Below are positions 21,641 through 32,486 of a DNA stretch of 44,226 bases, piece by piece. Position 1 is the first letter of the stretch. Every line of letters begins with the position of its first letter. The stretch comes from Pelomyxa schiedti. Its lineage: Eukaryota; Evosea; Pelobiontida; Pelomyxidae. The notes beneath the pieces are model-generated. The model did not search any database. It had not been told where the DNA came from and saw only the letters and a list, made by a program, of their open reading frames with translations. The stretch lies in contig JAHLWZ010000482.1 of the NCBI GenBank assembly GCA_020536535.1, forward strand, positions 1 through 44,226, written 5' to 3'. A program made the position numbers and the translations under genes.

Positions 21641-22170
21641 TCACACAGTGGCTCAAGAACTCTTGGCCATTATTTGGCCGCAAAAAATAAAACAACCAGT
21701 CACGATTTTTACCCAAAAATAAAAACCACAGCAAGGGCGGGAAGCAGCAGCGGAAGGGAGGATTGGGCAGTGTGCAGGACAGAGGGTCCCGTCGACGGCA
21801 ACTCGCGTGAAGCAAGCCGCAGTGCGTTGGGGCACCACCGGCCGGGGTCCCAGGCGTGGGGCAACGCCACCCGGGAACGACTGTGCCGGCGGAAAACCAG
21901 TTGAAATAACAAGTGACAGCAGTATTATGCTATCACCGTCCAAATTGCGTGCGATTACGGTGGCGGTGGTAACGCAGTGCAACAATCCACGCAGCAACCT
22001 TCGTAGGCTTGTAACTTTGTGCATTAACGCCAAAAAAAGATCTGTTTGTTTCAACTTGGTTGCCTGTGCTGTTGATTGATTGTTCCGACGAGACGAAATT
22101 TCGAACGTTAATGTATTCATATGGTCTGACGGGGACAAGAGCAACGCAACACGTATTTCGTCATTTTTTT
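21641..22170. repeat. Module shared with 5,865-5,990, next to an ankyrin relic
   Basis: About 21,935-22,070 closely matches 5865-5990. On the minus strand a 163-codon frame (22144-21653) runs through it, containing KQTDLFLALMHKV, also seen in the other copy (KQTDLFLALIHKV). Conservation of that phrase suggests it was coding, perhaps the C-terminal part of the ankyrin protein. No domain is recognised. Confidence 0.5.
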
Positions 22171-22185
22171 TGCTTTAAGAGCCGA

Positions 22186-23300
22186 TCAGTCGTTAAAATT
22201 TGAAACCTCGCATCCCCTAAAATGAAATGGGAGGAGGCAATCACGGACACCTTCCGTGTCACATGGAATTAGTATGAACCATTCTGAACGAGCAACAGTG
22301 ATAGCAAACGGTTGTTTTGGCCCTTGCTCAAGTGGAAGTTTTAACTGAGTAAATGTATCTTTGGTGCACTCTTGACAAGCCATAAAAAAAGGGGGAGCCT
22401 GTAGTGTAAAAGGTGTCTTTGATCCACTGACATCCTTCTTCAACATTACAAAACCAGAAAAGCAACTCCGGAACCAGGTATCTCTGCCTAAACAACTCGG
22501 TACAACGCTTCATGACTTCCAGGCTTGGGCTAAAAATGAAGCACCCAGGGGAAACCAAATTGGTAGTCATCATCATTTCTATGCACACACACAGAACATC
22601 GGTGGAATCGATCATCCAATTCACCACATCAATGTGGCACTGAAGGGCTGGGGAAGTTCCCATCGCTCAGAACCAGCACGATCGCGAAACGTTGACTCTG
22701 ACATCAGCCACTGAACAACCCTGAGGTTTCCACCTTGGCACACGTCAGACAACAGACTTCCTCTCAGTGTTGAACGTTGTGACATCTCCCTGAGGTCATC
22801 AATCATGCCCCGTTCATCTTCTACTGACGGCCACCTCAACAACGGGCAGTCACTCCATGATGCGTATCTGCTGTCCTTGTGCCATTTCAAGGTGTCCCCC
22901 TTTTGAAAATAGAATTGGATTAAGGAGTGAGAATACAACAATTAAGAAGCGGTATTTAGCATGCCACACACACACATATATATACAGACAGACATGGCAA
23001 ACAAAGGGTGATAGGGATACACACCGGCACACAATCCCCTGAGCACCGCGATGCACTCCTTCATGTTGTTCCTCGTCCTGCCACTGCCTGCCTGCCCCGC
23101 TGCTCTCAGCACGAAATACCGTGATGTGCTCAGCGGTGTGCAGTGCGCTCGGTCGAACCAACCGCGCTGCTAACATCAATGCCCTGCACATGCGCGTAAC
23201 AAGCGGGAACAGCGCGTCGGCGACACCGAGCAACCAACTGTACTGGGATGGCGTGAGGCCAACGCCGCGATAACGAGATGGATCCAGCACCACGACTTGG
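22186..23300 (-). pseudogene. Ankyrin-repeat gene relic, better-preserved copy
   Basis: Read on the minus strand, an opening block (23293 to about 23030, MVLDPSRYRGVGLTPSQ) is followed by an apparent intron with a TATA/CACA microsatellite near 22,970. A second block (22915 to about 22,620) carries GGHLEMAQ and QGGNLRVVQWLM ankyrin phrases. At about 22,620-22,660 the frame shifts and continues in another frame as LQCHIDVVNWMIDS, a further ankyrin-like unit, to about 22,330. The frameshift marks it as a pseudogene or a sequence error. Its ankyrin part is nearly identical to 5992-6354. It is a generic protein-interaction repeat, so no specific function follows. Confidence 0.6.
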
Positions 23301-23372
23301 TCCCATGGTCTCTAGTCCCATCATCAGAATAGTTGTTGATATCTCTTTGAGTCCGGGTGCATATTTTACCGT

Positions 23373-23838
23373 TAAAAAAGACCAGCAACCCTCCCACGCA
23401 CCCAAAACCAGGATAGACTTTTTTTTAGCAAACTTTGGCTGCTTCTTTAACTTAAGTTAAAAGGGTTTTCCTGAGACTTTGGGGAAAATTGTCTGAAGTG
23501 TTTTGTTTTTGCTCGAGCCTTTAATGCTGCGAAAATGCTGATGGCTGTCGTGATATCAAAATCAAATCCACATGTGGCGATCGTCACAGCCAGCGACAAT
23601 GTTACAATTCATGGTCAACGCAACTTTCACACATTGGCACAGTCATCCCTTGAAACGCGTCGGCAGGCAATTCCGGTTTGATCCTTTGAACTTGTTGTTG
23701 CAAGAAGGTGCTGGCTGCAAAGAGCTGGAGGAGGAGCGGTGTGATTTGTCCCACAGTTATGCCCTTTCTCTGTGGAAGTTATACCACAACGAAGGAAAAG
23801 ACGCTGCTGCCGAAAAATTACACAGGTCCTTCTCACAG
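23373..23838 (+). mobile_element. 5' part of a Tc1/mariner-like element, truncated by the assembly gap
   Basis: Matches 42,070-42,615 nearly base for base, including the untranslated leader (AGCAACCCTCCCACG onward) and the exon with RFDPLNLL and EGKDAAAEKLHRSFS. It lacks the 89-bp MITE present in the other copy and so preserves the empty site (GTGATATCAAAATC near 23,550). It ends at the run of N. Confidence 0.8.
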
Positions 23839-23938
23839 NNNNNNNNNNNNNNNNNNNNNNNNNNNNNNNNNNNNNNNNNNNNNNNNNNNNNNNNNNNNNN
23901 NNNNNNNNNNNNNNNNNNNNNNNNNNNNNNNNNNNNNN
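23839..23938. other. Assembly gap of exactly 100 N
   Basis: One hundred N bases, the conventional placeholder for a gap of unknown size. It separates the transposase fragment from the left arm of the polyglutamine inverted repeat, so continuity across this point should not be assumed. Confidence 0.99.
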
Positions 23939-24332
23939 CTCACTTGGAAGTCCCTGAAACCCCAAAAAGCGTTTCTTTTCTGAAGTTCTCTGGAATCACT
24001 GACTACCACTGTTTCCTGTCCAGTCCAGGCAGCTCCCAGATAATCTTGAAAACAACTTCGGCCGAGTCATGCCAGGGACACATTATAACCAAGGTGGTTG
24101 GCACCAGAAGCAACACTCATCAGATCAAGCTCAGCCACTCCAAAAGGACGGCAGAGCAAAGCATATGGAGCAGGAGGAGCAAGGAACCGAATATAGTCCC
24201 AGACTTCAGAAACAAGCAAGAAGACAACACCAGCGTATGGTTGCTTCTTACACTGCTGACTCTCAGCCTGAACAGCATGGTCAAGAAGACCACAGTCGGA
24301 ACCTCCACCACAACCACCATAGACACAGCCGT

Positions 24333-24384
<52 letters not shown>

Positions 24385-25042
24385 CACAACAACAACACCA
24401 GCAGCGGACCCAGCAACCCCAACCCCAACAACAACAGCCACGAGCACAAACATAGGCCCTCAACATGTTGCCAGTTCCAAGGACAGCAGCACGGCCCACT
24501 GTCATCACCACACCCCCACCACCACCTTGCACTTACACACATGTGGTACAGCAGCAGGGAGCTGCTGCTGATGCACCCCAGGTTCAATCACAGTTGCTGC
24601 AACAACTTTATCAAGGGAAGTGCCAGAACCGCCAGCAACAGCAGTATCATAAGCCGACGCAATCTCTCCCAAACAGCTATCCGACACCACCAAGGGGAAC
24701 CTCTTCACCACCTCATCACCCTGTTGTGCACACACAAGTGCAACAACTAAGACCACGCCAGGAACAACCACCACCACCATCACCTCAACAAGTATCTCTT
24801 GGGTTCCGCAATACACACACCACACAGCCAGCTGTTCCCCTGATGCAACAACGGGGTCAATCCCACCGGGTTGTATCACCACCACAACCGTCGCCGTTGC
24901 ATCAGTCAGCACCGCCACCAAGGCACACAGCTCCACACCTACAGCAGCAACATGCAGGATCACAACAATACCGGCAATCACAGCAATCACAGTATGTGCA
25001 TGCTATCCCGCCATCATCAGCACATCCCGCCACTGTTCCTGC

Positions 25043-25078
<36 letters not shown>

Positions 25079-25091
25079 GCAACGGTTGTGA
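23939..25091 (+). pseudogene. Left-arm copy of the Gln-rich gene, frameshifted
   Basis: The opening frame (LEVPETPKSVSF) continues to about 24,160. There, two extra bases move the Gln-rich part (from EQEEQGTEYSPRL onward) into another frame, which then meets a stop at about 24,455. A third frame (24465-25091) carries the rest of the Gln/His/Pro-rich sequence. At least two frame breaks relative to the right-arm copy make this a disabled copy or an erroneous assembly. Confidence 0.7.
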
Positions 25092-25125
25092 TGATGGTGA
25101 TGAGGGAGTACGTGGCACACGTTGC

Positions 25126-25170
<45 letters not shown>

Positions 25171-26258
25171 GCAGGAACAGTGGCGGGATGTGCTGATGAT
25201 GGCGGGATAGCATGCACATACTGTGATTGCTGTGATTGCCGGTATTGTTGTGATCCTGCATGTTGCTGCTGCTGTAGGTGTGGAGCTGTGTGCCTTGGTG
25301 GCGGTGCTGACTGATGCAACGGCGACGGTTGTGGTGGTGATACAACCCGGTGGGATTGACCCCGTTGTTGCATCAGGGGAACAGCTGGCTGTGTGGTGTG
25401 TGTATTGCGGAACCCAAGAGATACTTGTTGAGGTGATGGTGGTGGTGGTTGTTCCTGGCGTGGTCTTAGTTGTTGCACTTGTGTGTGCACAACAGGGTGA
25501 TGAGGTGGTGAAGAGGTTCCCCTTGGTGGTGTCGGATAGCTGTTTGGGAGAGATTGCGTCGGCTTATGATACTGCTGTTGTTGGCGGTTCTGGCACATCC
25601 CTTGATAAAGTTGTTGCAGCAACTGTGATTGAACCTGGGGTGCATCAGCAGCTCCCTGCTGCTGTACCACATGTGTGTAAGTGCAAGGTGGTGGTGGGGG
25701 TGTGGTGATGACAATGGGCCGTGCTGCTGTCCTTGGAACTGGCAAAGTGTTGAGGGCCTGTGTTTGTGCTCGTGGCTGTTGTTGTTGGGGTTGGGGTTGC
25801 TGGGTCCGCTGCTGGTGTTGTTGTTGTGGTTGCTGTTGCTGTTGCTGTTGCTGCGGCCGCTGTTGCTGCTGACGGCTGTGTCTATGGTGGTTGTGGTGGA
25901 GGTTCCGACTGTGGTCTTCTTGACCATGCTGTTCCGGCTGAGAGTCAGCAGTGTAAGAAGCAACCATACGCTGGTGTTGTCTTCTTGCTTGTTTCTGAAG
26001 TCTGGGACTATATTCGGTTCCTTGCTCCTCCTGCTCCATGCTTTGCTCTGCCGTCCTTTTGGAGTAGCTGAGCTTGATCTGATGAGTGTTGCTTCTGGTG
26101 CCAACCACCTTGGTTATAATGTGTCCTGGGCATGACTCAGCTGAAGTTGTTTTCAAGATTATCTGGGAGCTGCCTGGACTGGACAGGAAACAGTGGTAGT
26201 CAGTGATTCCAGAGAACTTCAGAAAAGAAACGCTTTTTGGGGTTTCAGGGACTTCCAA
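25017..26258 (-). CDS. Gln/His/Pro-rich protein, unknown function (right arm)
   Basis: An uninterrupted 413-codon frame. Residues 1-75 are a compact, ordinary-composition region (VSFLKFSGITDYHCFLSS, then ESCPGHIITKVVG). From about 75 onward it is dominated by Gln, with Ser, Pro, His and Arg. A CAG/CAA-coded run lies near residue 135 and another near 375. The C-terminal ~25 residues run into the palindrome centre and leucine-coding TTG repeats, so the true end is uncertain. The upstream sequence (GGTACCCTGCTCAC) offers an acceptor-like AG at about 26,270, so the first methionine may be internal to an exon. Such proteins often act in transcription or RNA granules, but I do not recognise this one. 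A shorter relic lies at 31,740-32,011. Confidence 0.5.
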
Positions 26259-26315
26259 GTGAGCAGGGTACCTTGAGATATGAAGAAGAAGAAGAAGAGT
26301 AAGTAAAAATCGGGC

Positions 26316-26717
26316 TTATTTTTCTTTGAGGGGGTGAATTGAACAAACAACATACTTCAAGATAAAGACATTTTTCATCAAGTTATCCTTCTCAAAGGCA
26401 GACTGGATTTCCGGAATGAACTGCCCCATTGTGTCGATTCTAGTTTTCTTTGTAAAATCGGGACAGCCCAAGGTGCCATCAACTTTGGACTTTGCATGCT
26501 TTGCTGCCCACAAATGCCAGGAAAGGCGGCAGTTCAACTTCTGAGGGAGATGGCAAAGGAATAGGTGTGCCACCTCAAAGTTGTGGAAGTGTGGGCCTTT
26601 GTCTATGAAGAGATTGATGTCAGAGATCATCCCCTGAAACTCGTCAAGGTGGTCTGTGGTGAACTCTTCAAGTGCACCAATAACAAAAGTGGCATCGTTG
26701 CTCAATACGTAGGACAC
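26316..26717 (-). pseudogene. Fragment of a transposon-associated protein (HGKGxxDG-like)
   Basis: A 133-codon frame whose phrases DKGPHFHNFEVAHL and then WAAKHAKSKVDGTLGC resemble, weakly, the SDGxxxxFKN...HGKGxxDGxGG pattern of a family common near transposons. Key glycines are changed (HAKSKVDG for HGKGxxDG). It stands alone with no recognisable upstream domain, downstream of the hAT relic in the same orientation. It could instead be an unrelated short exon. Confidence 0.3.
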
Positions 26718-26739
26718 AATATCCCAGCATTTCCTTTCT

Positions 26740-28697
26740 GTCTTGTGTGTTGTGGGATTTCCTGATTGTTTGGATACAAGGATTGCTGGAAGTAGAAATC
26801 CCTGTTCAGCTCCTTTGGAGCTCTTCTCAGCTGTTGCATCTTTTCCTTGAAGTCCATGGTGATAATCATTTCATGGGCTTGGAGAATTTGAATTCCTGGG
26901 TATTAATTAGTGCGAGAGAACTGAGTGAAGAAGCAATACTTGGAAGTTGCCCACCACTGCAGTGGGTTGTCCCCTTGTTGTAGAGGAGGAAGGTTTAGAT
27001 AAGAGGACACTTCATCAGACTGGAAATAAAATCTTTGAGCCCTCAACATAGTTTAAAAACCATGCTAAAAAGGAAGGGAAAGTACTACATTTCAATATAT
27101 AACCGTTGGACTGCAAGAGTCTGTTCAAGTAGGGTCATTATACTTTGTTTATAGCGTGGGTCCAAGAAGGTAGCCAAGTAGAGATCACCAGCAATGGGAA
27201 AATATACATTTCTCCATCGGAACCCAAGTCTTGAAGCAAAAGCTGTAGCCATGAATGTGGAGAGAGCTCTCAGTGGCAGTTTGCAGTAGCTGTAAAGCTT
27301 TACTAATAAGAAAGTAGAGCTGAATTTGAACCTTTGAGAGACTTGCTTCAAGTCCCCGAAATGTGGGAGAATCACACTGCAGAATGCACTTGAACTCTCC
27401 ACAAAGGGAACTAGGCAAAACAACAGACTGTTTAGCTTCTGCACAACCTCGGGGCTGACTATCAGCTCAAACCTTTCTAGGTCATTACGCAGCAATTCAT
27501 TTACATCCTCAACAATGTCAACCAATCTTGCTGGTGTTAGAAAATAAAATGGCAATTACAACACACCGTTTGAGCATCTTGTATGTGGAATTCCACCTTG
27601 TGTCATTGTCATTAATGAGTTTGAGTTGTGGTTTGTTCTTTCTCAATTGGTGTTTTATCAGTAAACGTGTTGCTTTGGAGCTCCGTGAAAAATAAGAAAT
27701 CAATGGTTTAATCATTGAAAGGAGTGACTGCACATCAGGTTCCTAAGATAATAAGGAAAAGTCTCAGGACATATAGAAACACACAGAAAGAAGATTCCGT
27801 ATAGTCAGTTGCAACACATGGCAGCCACATGAAAGGTAGCCTAATCCCGGAGCTTTTGCAGTGGCAATCATGTTTGCTCCTTCGTCAGAAGCAAACTTCC
27901 ACACCTGCAATAGTTAGCATGAAGCTCCAGAAACAGTGTCAAACTACTTTGATAGAGGGCCACTCTGCGTTCATAACACAGTTGATATCTGTTGTAAAAT
28001 CAATATGTGAGAGGGTCCGCACTGGCCTCACAGCAACTAGGATCTCCAGTGGTTGCCAGTCGTGGGTAACGAGGAAAAATATCACTCCCAAGTAGCTCTC
28101 ATTGGCGCTAATTGTGTTAAAAAGGAAGGAAATACAAAGGAAACGTGCAAGCAGGGTTCAAGTGCTCCAAAAGTGTGCGAAATGGGGTGAATTGACCACA
28201 GAGAATGACAGTGAACACTGGCAAATCAAATTGGCTAAATTTTCGTTAAGCCTCTGCTGTGTACAATTTGTAAGAGGTTGTTGTGATGGCGTGAGGGCAG
28301 CAGTGTCATCCTGTGATGCCACAGTGGTAAGGGAAACAAGGGGATTATAATGTATAATAATACTTACACATTTAAAATGTAGTCGAAGATGGTTCATCAA
28401 CGACGTGGTCTGCTGATCACCACAGGCCAAAGGTTGAGAACAAATCTTGCACACAGCAGATTTCCCATTCAACTCGAAGTATACCCACACAGGACTGGTG
28501 CGTTTTCGTCCTTTTTTCGTTTCGTGCCACACCGAAAAGGCCTCAACACCCCCGAAATTTCTTTATTGATTTAAGGGAAATTATGGTTGGTGACCAACTA
28601 CAAAAAACCAGCTAACAGATAGCCAAGTACTTGTTGGGACTGGGCAACGAAATTTCAAACGGTACTTGCCAAGTACTTACTTGAAATAACAACCCTG
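26740..28697 (-). mobile_element. Decayed hAT-superfamily transposon
   Basis: On the minus strand the order is that of a hAT transposase. A BED zinc finger (28532 to about 28,370: SPVWVYFEL, CKICSQPL, MNHLRLH) is followed by FSVVNSPHF near 28,190, pieces of the catalytic region near 28,090-27,800 (DWQPLEILVAVR, DEGANM), DNDTRWNSTYKMLKR near 27,600, and ATFLDPRYK near 27,150. Last is the C-terminal dimerisation motif, NPLQWWATSK, near 26,960. Multiple frameshifts and stops separate them. The upstream terminus is probably CAGGGTTGTTATTTCAAGT (minus strand, from 28,697), which recurs at 36,582. I did not find the matching downstream terminus, so the left limit is approximate. Confidence 0.8.
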
Positions 28698-28808
28698 ACA
28701 ACAGAATTAAATTTGTTATCGGCAAACGCGACGGTCTGGTTTATTTTATTGTCCCAAGTATCGTTAGTCTTGAGTTATTTAGCATTATTCTACTCAAAAG
28801 AAAAAAAC

Positions 28809-31663
28809 ATGGATGAATTGCAGACGCAGCTCCCCGATCCTCTGCTTATCGTCCTTGTGGAGAGTGGCAATTCTCTCTCTCAGGAGAGTTACAGCGGCAT
28901 TGTAACACACACTCTTCCGCTTGTCGTTCATAAGACACGGGGGATGCTGCGCAGCATCATCGAGTTCGCCACTACGGTGAAGGTTGTTTGTCCATTTACC
29001 GCAAACGATGCCGTATTGACGTGTGCAATCAAAGGGACCGATGAAATGGTCCCCAACCCAAAATTTCCAAAGGACCCTACAAAGGCTGTGAAGAAGCACC
29101 CAGGTATGACGCAAATGCATGGAGGAGCAAACCTTGCCGATGCCCTCACATCGGCAACATTCGCCGCCCTCGGTGCCATGTCAGAGACCTCCAAGCTTGT
29201 GGTTCTGCTGATTGTCAGTGGCCAGTTTACTTCCCCATTCAGCAAACCCTACCAGGATCTCATGGCTTTGACCCCCCCTCCAATAGTGATGGCTGTTGCT
29301 GTTGGAAGCCATGTGACTGAGGAAGAGTTCAATGGTCTTTTTCCAGGAGCCAGAATATTCTTCTCTGGAAATAACCAGAAACTCTACACTCTACTGAGTG
29401 AGCTGCAGCGAGTGGAGCAACCACCACCAATTGACATTTCCTGTTCACAAGTTGGGACAACATTCCAGACGACTGCTGACCCTGTAATCCTTCATGTAAG
29501 CATTAGACCTACATCAATTACAGGCACCGTTCCCGCAGTAAGCATAACCGTTACTTCCAACCTTGTTATTGATTTTCCCTGTGATAGGGAACCATTCTGC
29601 ACTTCTTGCCAGGGTTCTACCTGGACGAGGTTGTCAAGACCACCGCGGACGTGGACAGAGATCACCCGTTCGAGACTACGGTGACACTGCAGCCCGGGCA
29701 GAGGGCTCTAATTTACAAGGGGCTTGTGCCAGACAAGGTGCTCTACGAGTGCTTCATGGAGGGGACCAAGTACACCGGCTTTGTGACACTTCTTCTAGGT
29801 GCGTGATAGTGCCGTGCACAGGTGCAGTTGGTTGTTTATGTCTTCAGTTTTTATGTTGCTTTTTCTTACTGGCCTGTTTGCTTTCCTGCTTTCTCCCTTT
29901 TTTTTTGCTTGGTTTCAGTCTCCAATTGAACATACCTTTTTTTTTTGTCCAGCATGGTTTGGAGCTGAGTGGCTACCAGAAAGGACCAGGTTGCCAAACC
30001 CAACCATGACAAGGATCAATATTCTTGTATGCAGTGACTGTCTTTTTTTTTGCTTCACTTGGCTCCTCTTCAGTGGAGCCCAACAAATGAGAAAAAAACA
30101 ACAGAAATAACAAATCACAAAAAATTAGGTGTGGGGATGGTATGGATCTGGAAAGAGCGCGTTTTACAATGGAGTTGCAACGTCATTCAGCTCTGAGCAG
30201 AAAGTCCTATCGCCGCTGCTGGCGTTCAACATGCCAGAGCATGTCACTGGTGACTACACGGATCACCCACTCGCGGACCTCCTCAGCGGGAACTCAGTGA
30301 CAGATAAATTAATGAGAAAGCTTAACCTGCACTTCTGGGACCCGTGGGGAATCTCAGAGAATAACTACAAGAAGGTGTCCGTCATGGACTTTTTGAATGG
30401 GAGAATTGAGTCAGGAACCAGCATGGAAGACTCGTTCAACATCGTTGTTAACCCTGACAAGGCCAGTATCATCCATTCTGTCATCCTCCTGGTGCCGATC
30501 GGCACTGGCGCCAACCCACAGGCCCTGGAGATTCTCGGAACACACGTGAAGGCCATCATCAGAGCTGGGAGGAAGCCGATCGTCGTGTGCAACTTCGTGA
30601 ACAGGGTGAGCGATGAGCTTGAGGTGGAAGAGAACTACAAGAAAATACGCAGTGCCACCTTTTTGCCTGAGAAGTGTGTGATCAAGTTTGACAACTACGT
30701 TGAGGAAACGCATCGCAACATGGAGAAGGACCTTCAGTATTGGGGAATCCTGAGGCTTGCGTTCACGTACCCCCCAACTTTTGGTTAAACTTTTGAATGC
30801 ATACCGCAAATAAACTTCAAACACACAAATATGGCATATAGTTGTGGTTATATCATCAATAAAAACCAAGCGAAACGAAATAGAAAATACAAGAAAAAAG
30901 AAACACATAACCATTAAGCAAAACAAAAAAAAAAAAAAAAGTCAAGTAACCACCCTCAGGAATGCAATTACATATTTGTTGTCCCATCCTCGGGACTGTT
31001 ACCTTGAAGGGACTCCGCCAAGCGGCTCCCATCCCCCAGTCATCTGCCCTTCCACCCCCCCACCCCTGGCAGAGCCTACAGCTCTGGAGACACTCAGTCA
31101 AGTTGATGTCATTGATGCCAACAATCCTTCTCTCGTTTCCAATCTGTGGGAAATTGATAGGTATTCATTAAAATGCTTTAGTAGCTACTTATTCTAACTG
31201 AAAACACAGCAACACAAAACTCACTGCCGTGCGCAAAGAGGTTGAAGCAACTGGAGAGTTCACCAGCATTTCACCTTGGATCTTTATTGACGATGCTGGG
31301 AAACAAGTGTCCGTTGCCAAGGAATCAGACCTCACACTGAAGCAAATACTGCGGACTGGTCACATACCATCCATCAGGATACAAAAGTACACGAAAGTGG
31401 TGACGACAGAGCCAACACTTGGAATATACCTGACCACCCCAAAGTCAACACAGGTGCCAGACTACCTCTATGACCTGCTTGTGCCAGAAAACTTCTTGGA
31501 GAAGTCTGTGGCGTGGCTAGACGAGCAGCTCGCGGATTACGACATTCTCGCGAAGAGCAAGGCTGCCAGGGTCGCCCCCTCAGCAAGGGGGAGAGTGCCT
31601 CTCAAGAACGTAATCGACACTCTTGACGGGAAACAAGTTGTTTATGTCACTGAGAGGCCCTGA
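28809..31663 (+). CDS. vWA-IFI44-like GTPase fusion protein, paralogue A
   Basis: Six exons: 28809-29537, 29588-29798, 29953-30026, 30129-30766, 30960-31160 and 31210-31663, giving 768 aa. Residues 1 to about 205 form a von Willebrand A fold (LLIVLVESGNS, LVVLLIVSG). Its metal site is altered: ESGNS at 18-22 replaces DxSxS, so metal binding is doubtful. About 230-315 is a beta-rich linker (LHFLPGFYLDEVVKTT). Then comes a P-loop GTPase: NILVWGWYGSGKS with GxxxxGKS at 341-348 and WDPWG at 408-412. The canonical NKxD is missing; PIVVCNF stands in its place. VIKFDNY later recalls the IFI44 family's VxNY. About 590-768 is an unrecognised C-terminal domain (SPWIFIDDAG, then VVYV). The start is the first Met matching the paralogue. 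Role unknown; IFI44-type proteins are linked to innate defence in animals. Confidence 0.85.
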
Positions 31664-31664
31664 A

Positions 31665-32030
31665 CAGGGTTGTTGAAAAAAGTTTTAAAGGAACGGCTCA
31701 CGGACTCACTGCAGAAATCACTAGCAACTCTGCTTCCTCGCTGTTGGCAAACTTGCCCCAAAGTCGCTTAAACACTGTTTACCCCTGTTGTTACTACCCT
31801 GCTGCTTTTTCGTGTGCTGTTGTTGTGCAGTGGCGGGATATGATGATGGAGAGACAGCATGCACATACCGTGATTGCTGTTTGCTGTGTGCCTTGGCGGT
31901 GCAGAGTGATGTAACGACGACGGCTGTGGTGATAAAACCCAGTGAGACCATGTTGCTGCTGACGGCTGTGTCTATGGTTCCGACTGTGGTCTTTCTTTTT
32001 TCCGCATTCAACCTATTGTACTGGGCCCTG
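31665..32030 (-). pseudogene. Internally deleted relic of the Gln-rich gene
   Basis: On the minus strand, about 32,011-31,760 retains TTVGTIDTAVSSN and QSRYVHAVSPSSYPATAQQQ, matching the 25-26 kb Gln-rich gene. The long central Gln/Pro part is missing. It begins next to the sequence CAGGGTTGTT at 31,665, ten bases identical to the hAT terminus. It sits between two intact vWA-GTPase genes, directly after the first one's stop. Confidence 0.65.
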
Positions 32031-32486
32031 CCTCCATTTCAAATGAATTTCAGTGACACTGGTATGTCGCTTCTTTTCCTTTTTTCCAGTCTCACAGAGC
32101 GTAATTAAGTAGTTGACTTTGCTGGCAGAGATGACAGCGTGTTACCAAGGAGCATTCCCTCCTTCTCCATGCCGGTAAAAAAAGTTCCTATCACTTCCAT
32201 AAAGAGGGCAGAATCACATGGCGGTAGAATCGTGCAACTGACTCGCCGGGCCATTTGGAAGGCCTGAGCCCGGGTTCCTTGAACCATCACTCGGACAAAT
32301 TGTCGTACACTGCGCACGGTACCAAGGTAGGTTAGTTGAGACTGGGTGGAGCCCTCTATTGCATATCTCCCCTTTGTTTTTTCCCGAATTTGGGGACGTC
32401 GCCACCTTGTTGTTTTTTTTTACCCGTTCGTCAAGCCTTGGCACTGCATGATGGTCTCCTTCAACACTTAAACTAGGACCATAAGG
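32031..32486. promoter_or_regulatory. Upstream region of vWA-GTPase paralogue B
   Basis: About 450 bases between the Gln-rich relic and the start of paralogue B. A short minus-strand frame (32317-32105) shows no recognisable domain. I see no clear promoter element. The CCAACTTG element of the Ubl cluster was not found here. Confidence 0.25.

Larger units (their letters stand above)
23939..26270. repeat. Large inverted repeat of a glutamine-rich coding sequence
   Basis: The left arm (23939 to about 25,085) is the reverse complement of the right arm (about 25,122-26,270), roughly 1.15 kb each, around a ~37-base non-repeated centre at about 25,086-25,121. The inner ends are CAA runs on the left and TTG runs on the right. 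The arms differ by small indels: a longer CAG/CAA run in the left arm near 24,335, single-codon differences, and two extra bases (AT) in the left arm near 24,162. The left arm begins directly at the N gap. This may be a true palindrome or two haplotype copies joined during assembly. Confidence 0.9.

Noticed and set aside
23572-24750. Single 392-aa frame running through the N gap
   Set aside because: It joins a transposase exon to the Gln-rich sequence only because 100 N keep the frame; the gap length is arbitrary.
24871-25345. Cys-rich and Asn-rich frames (24871-25314 plus, 25345-24902 minus)
   Set aside because: They are alternative-frame translations of the CAA/TTG repeats in the palindrome, hence the poly-Asn and poly-Cys runs.
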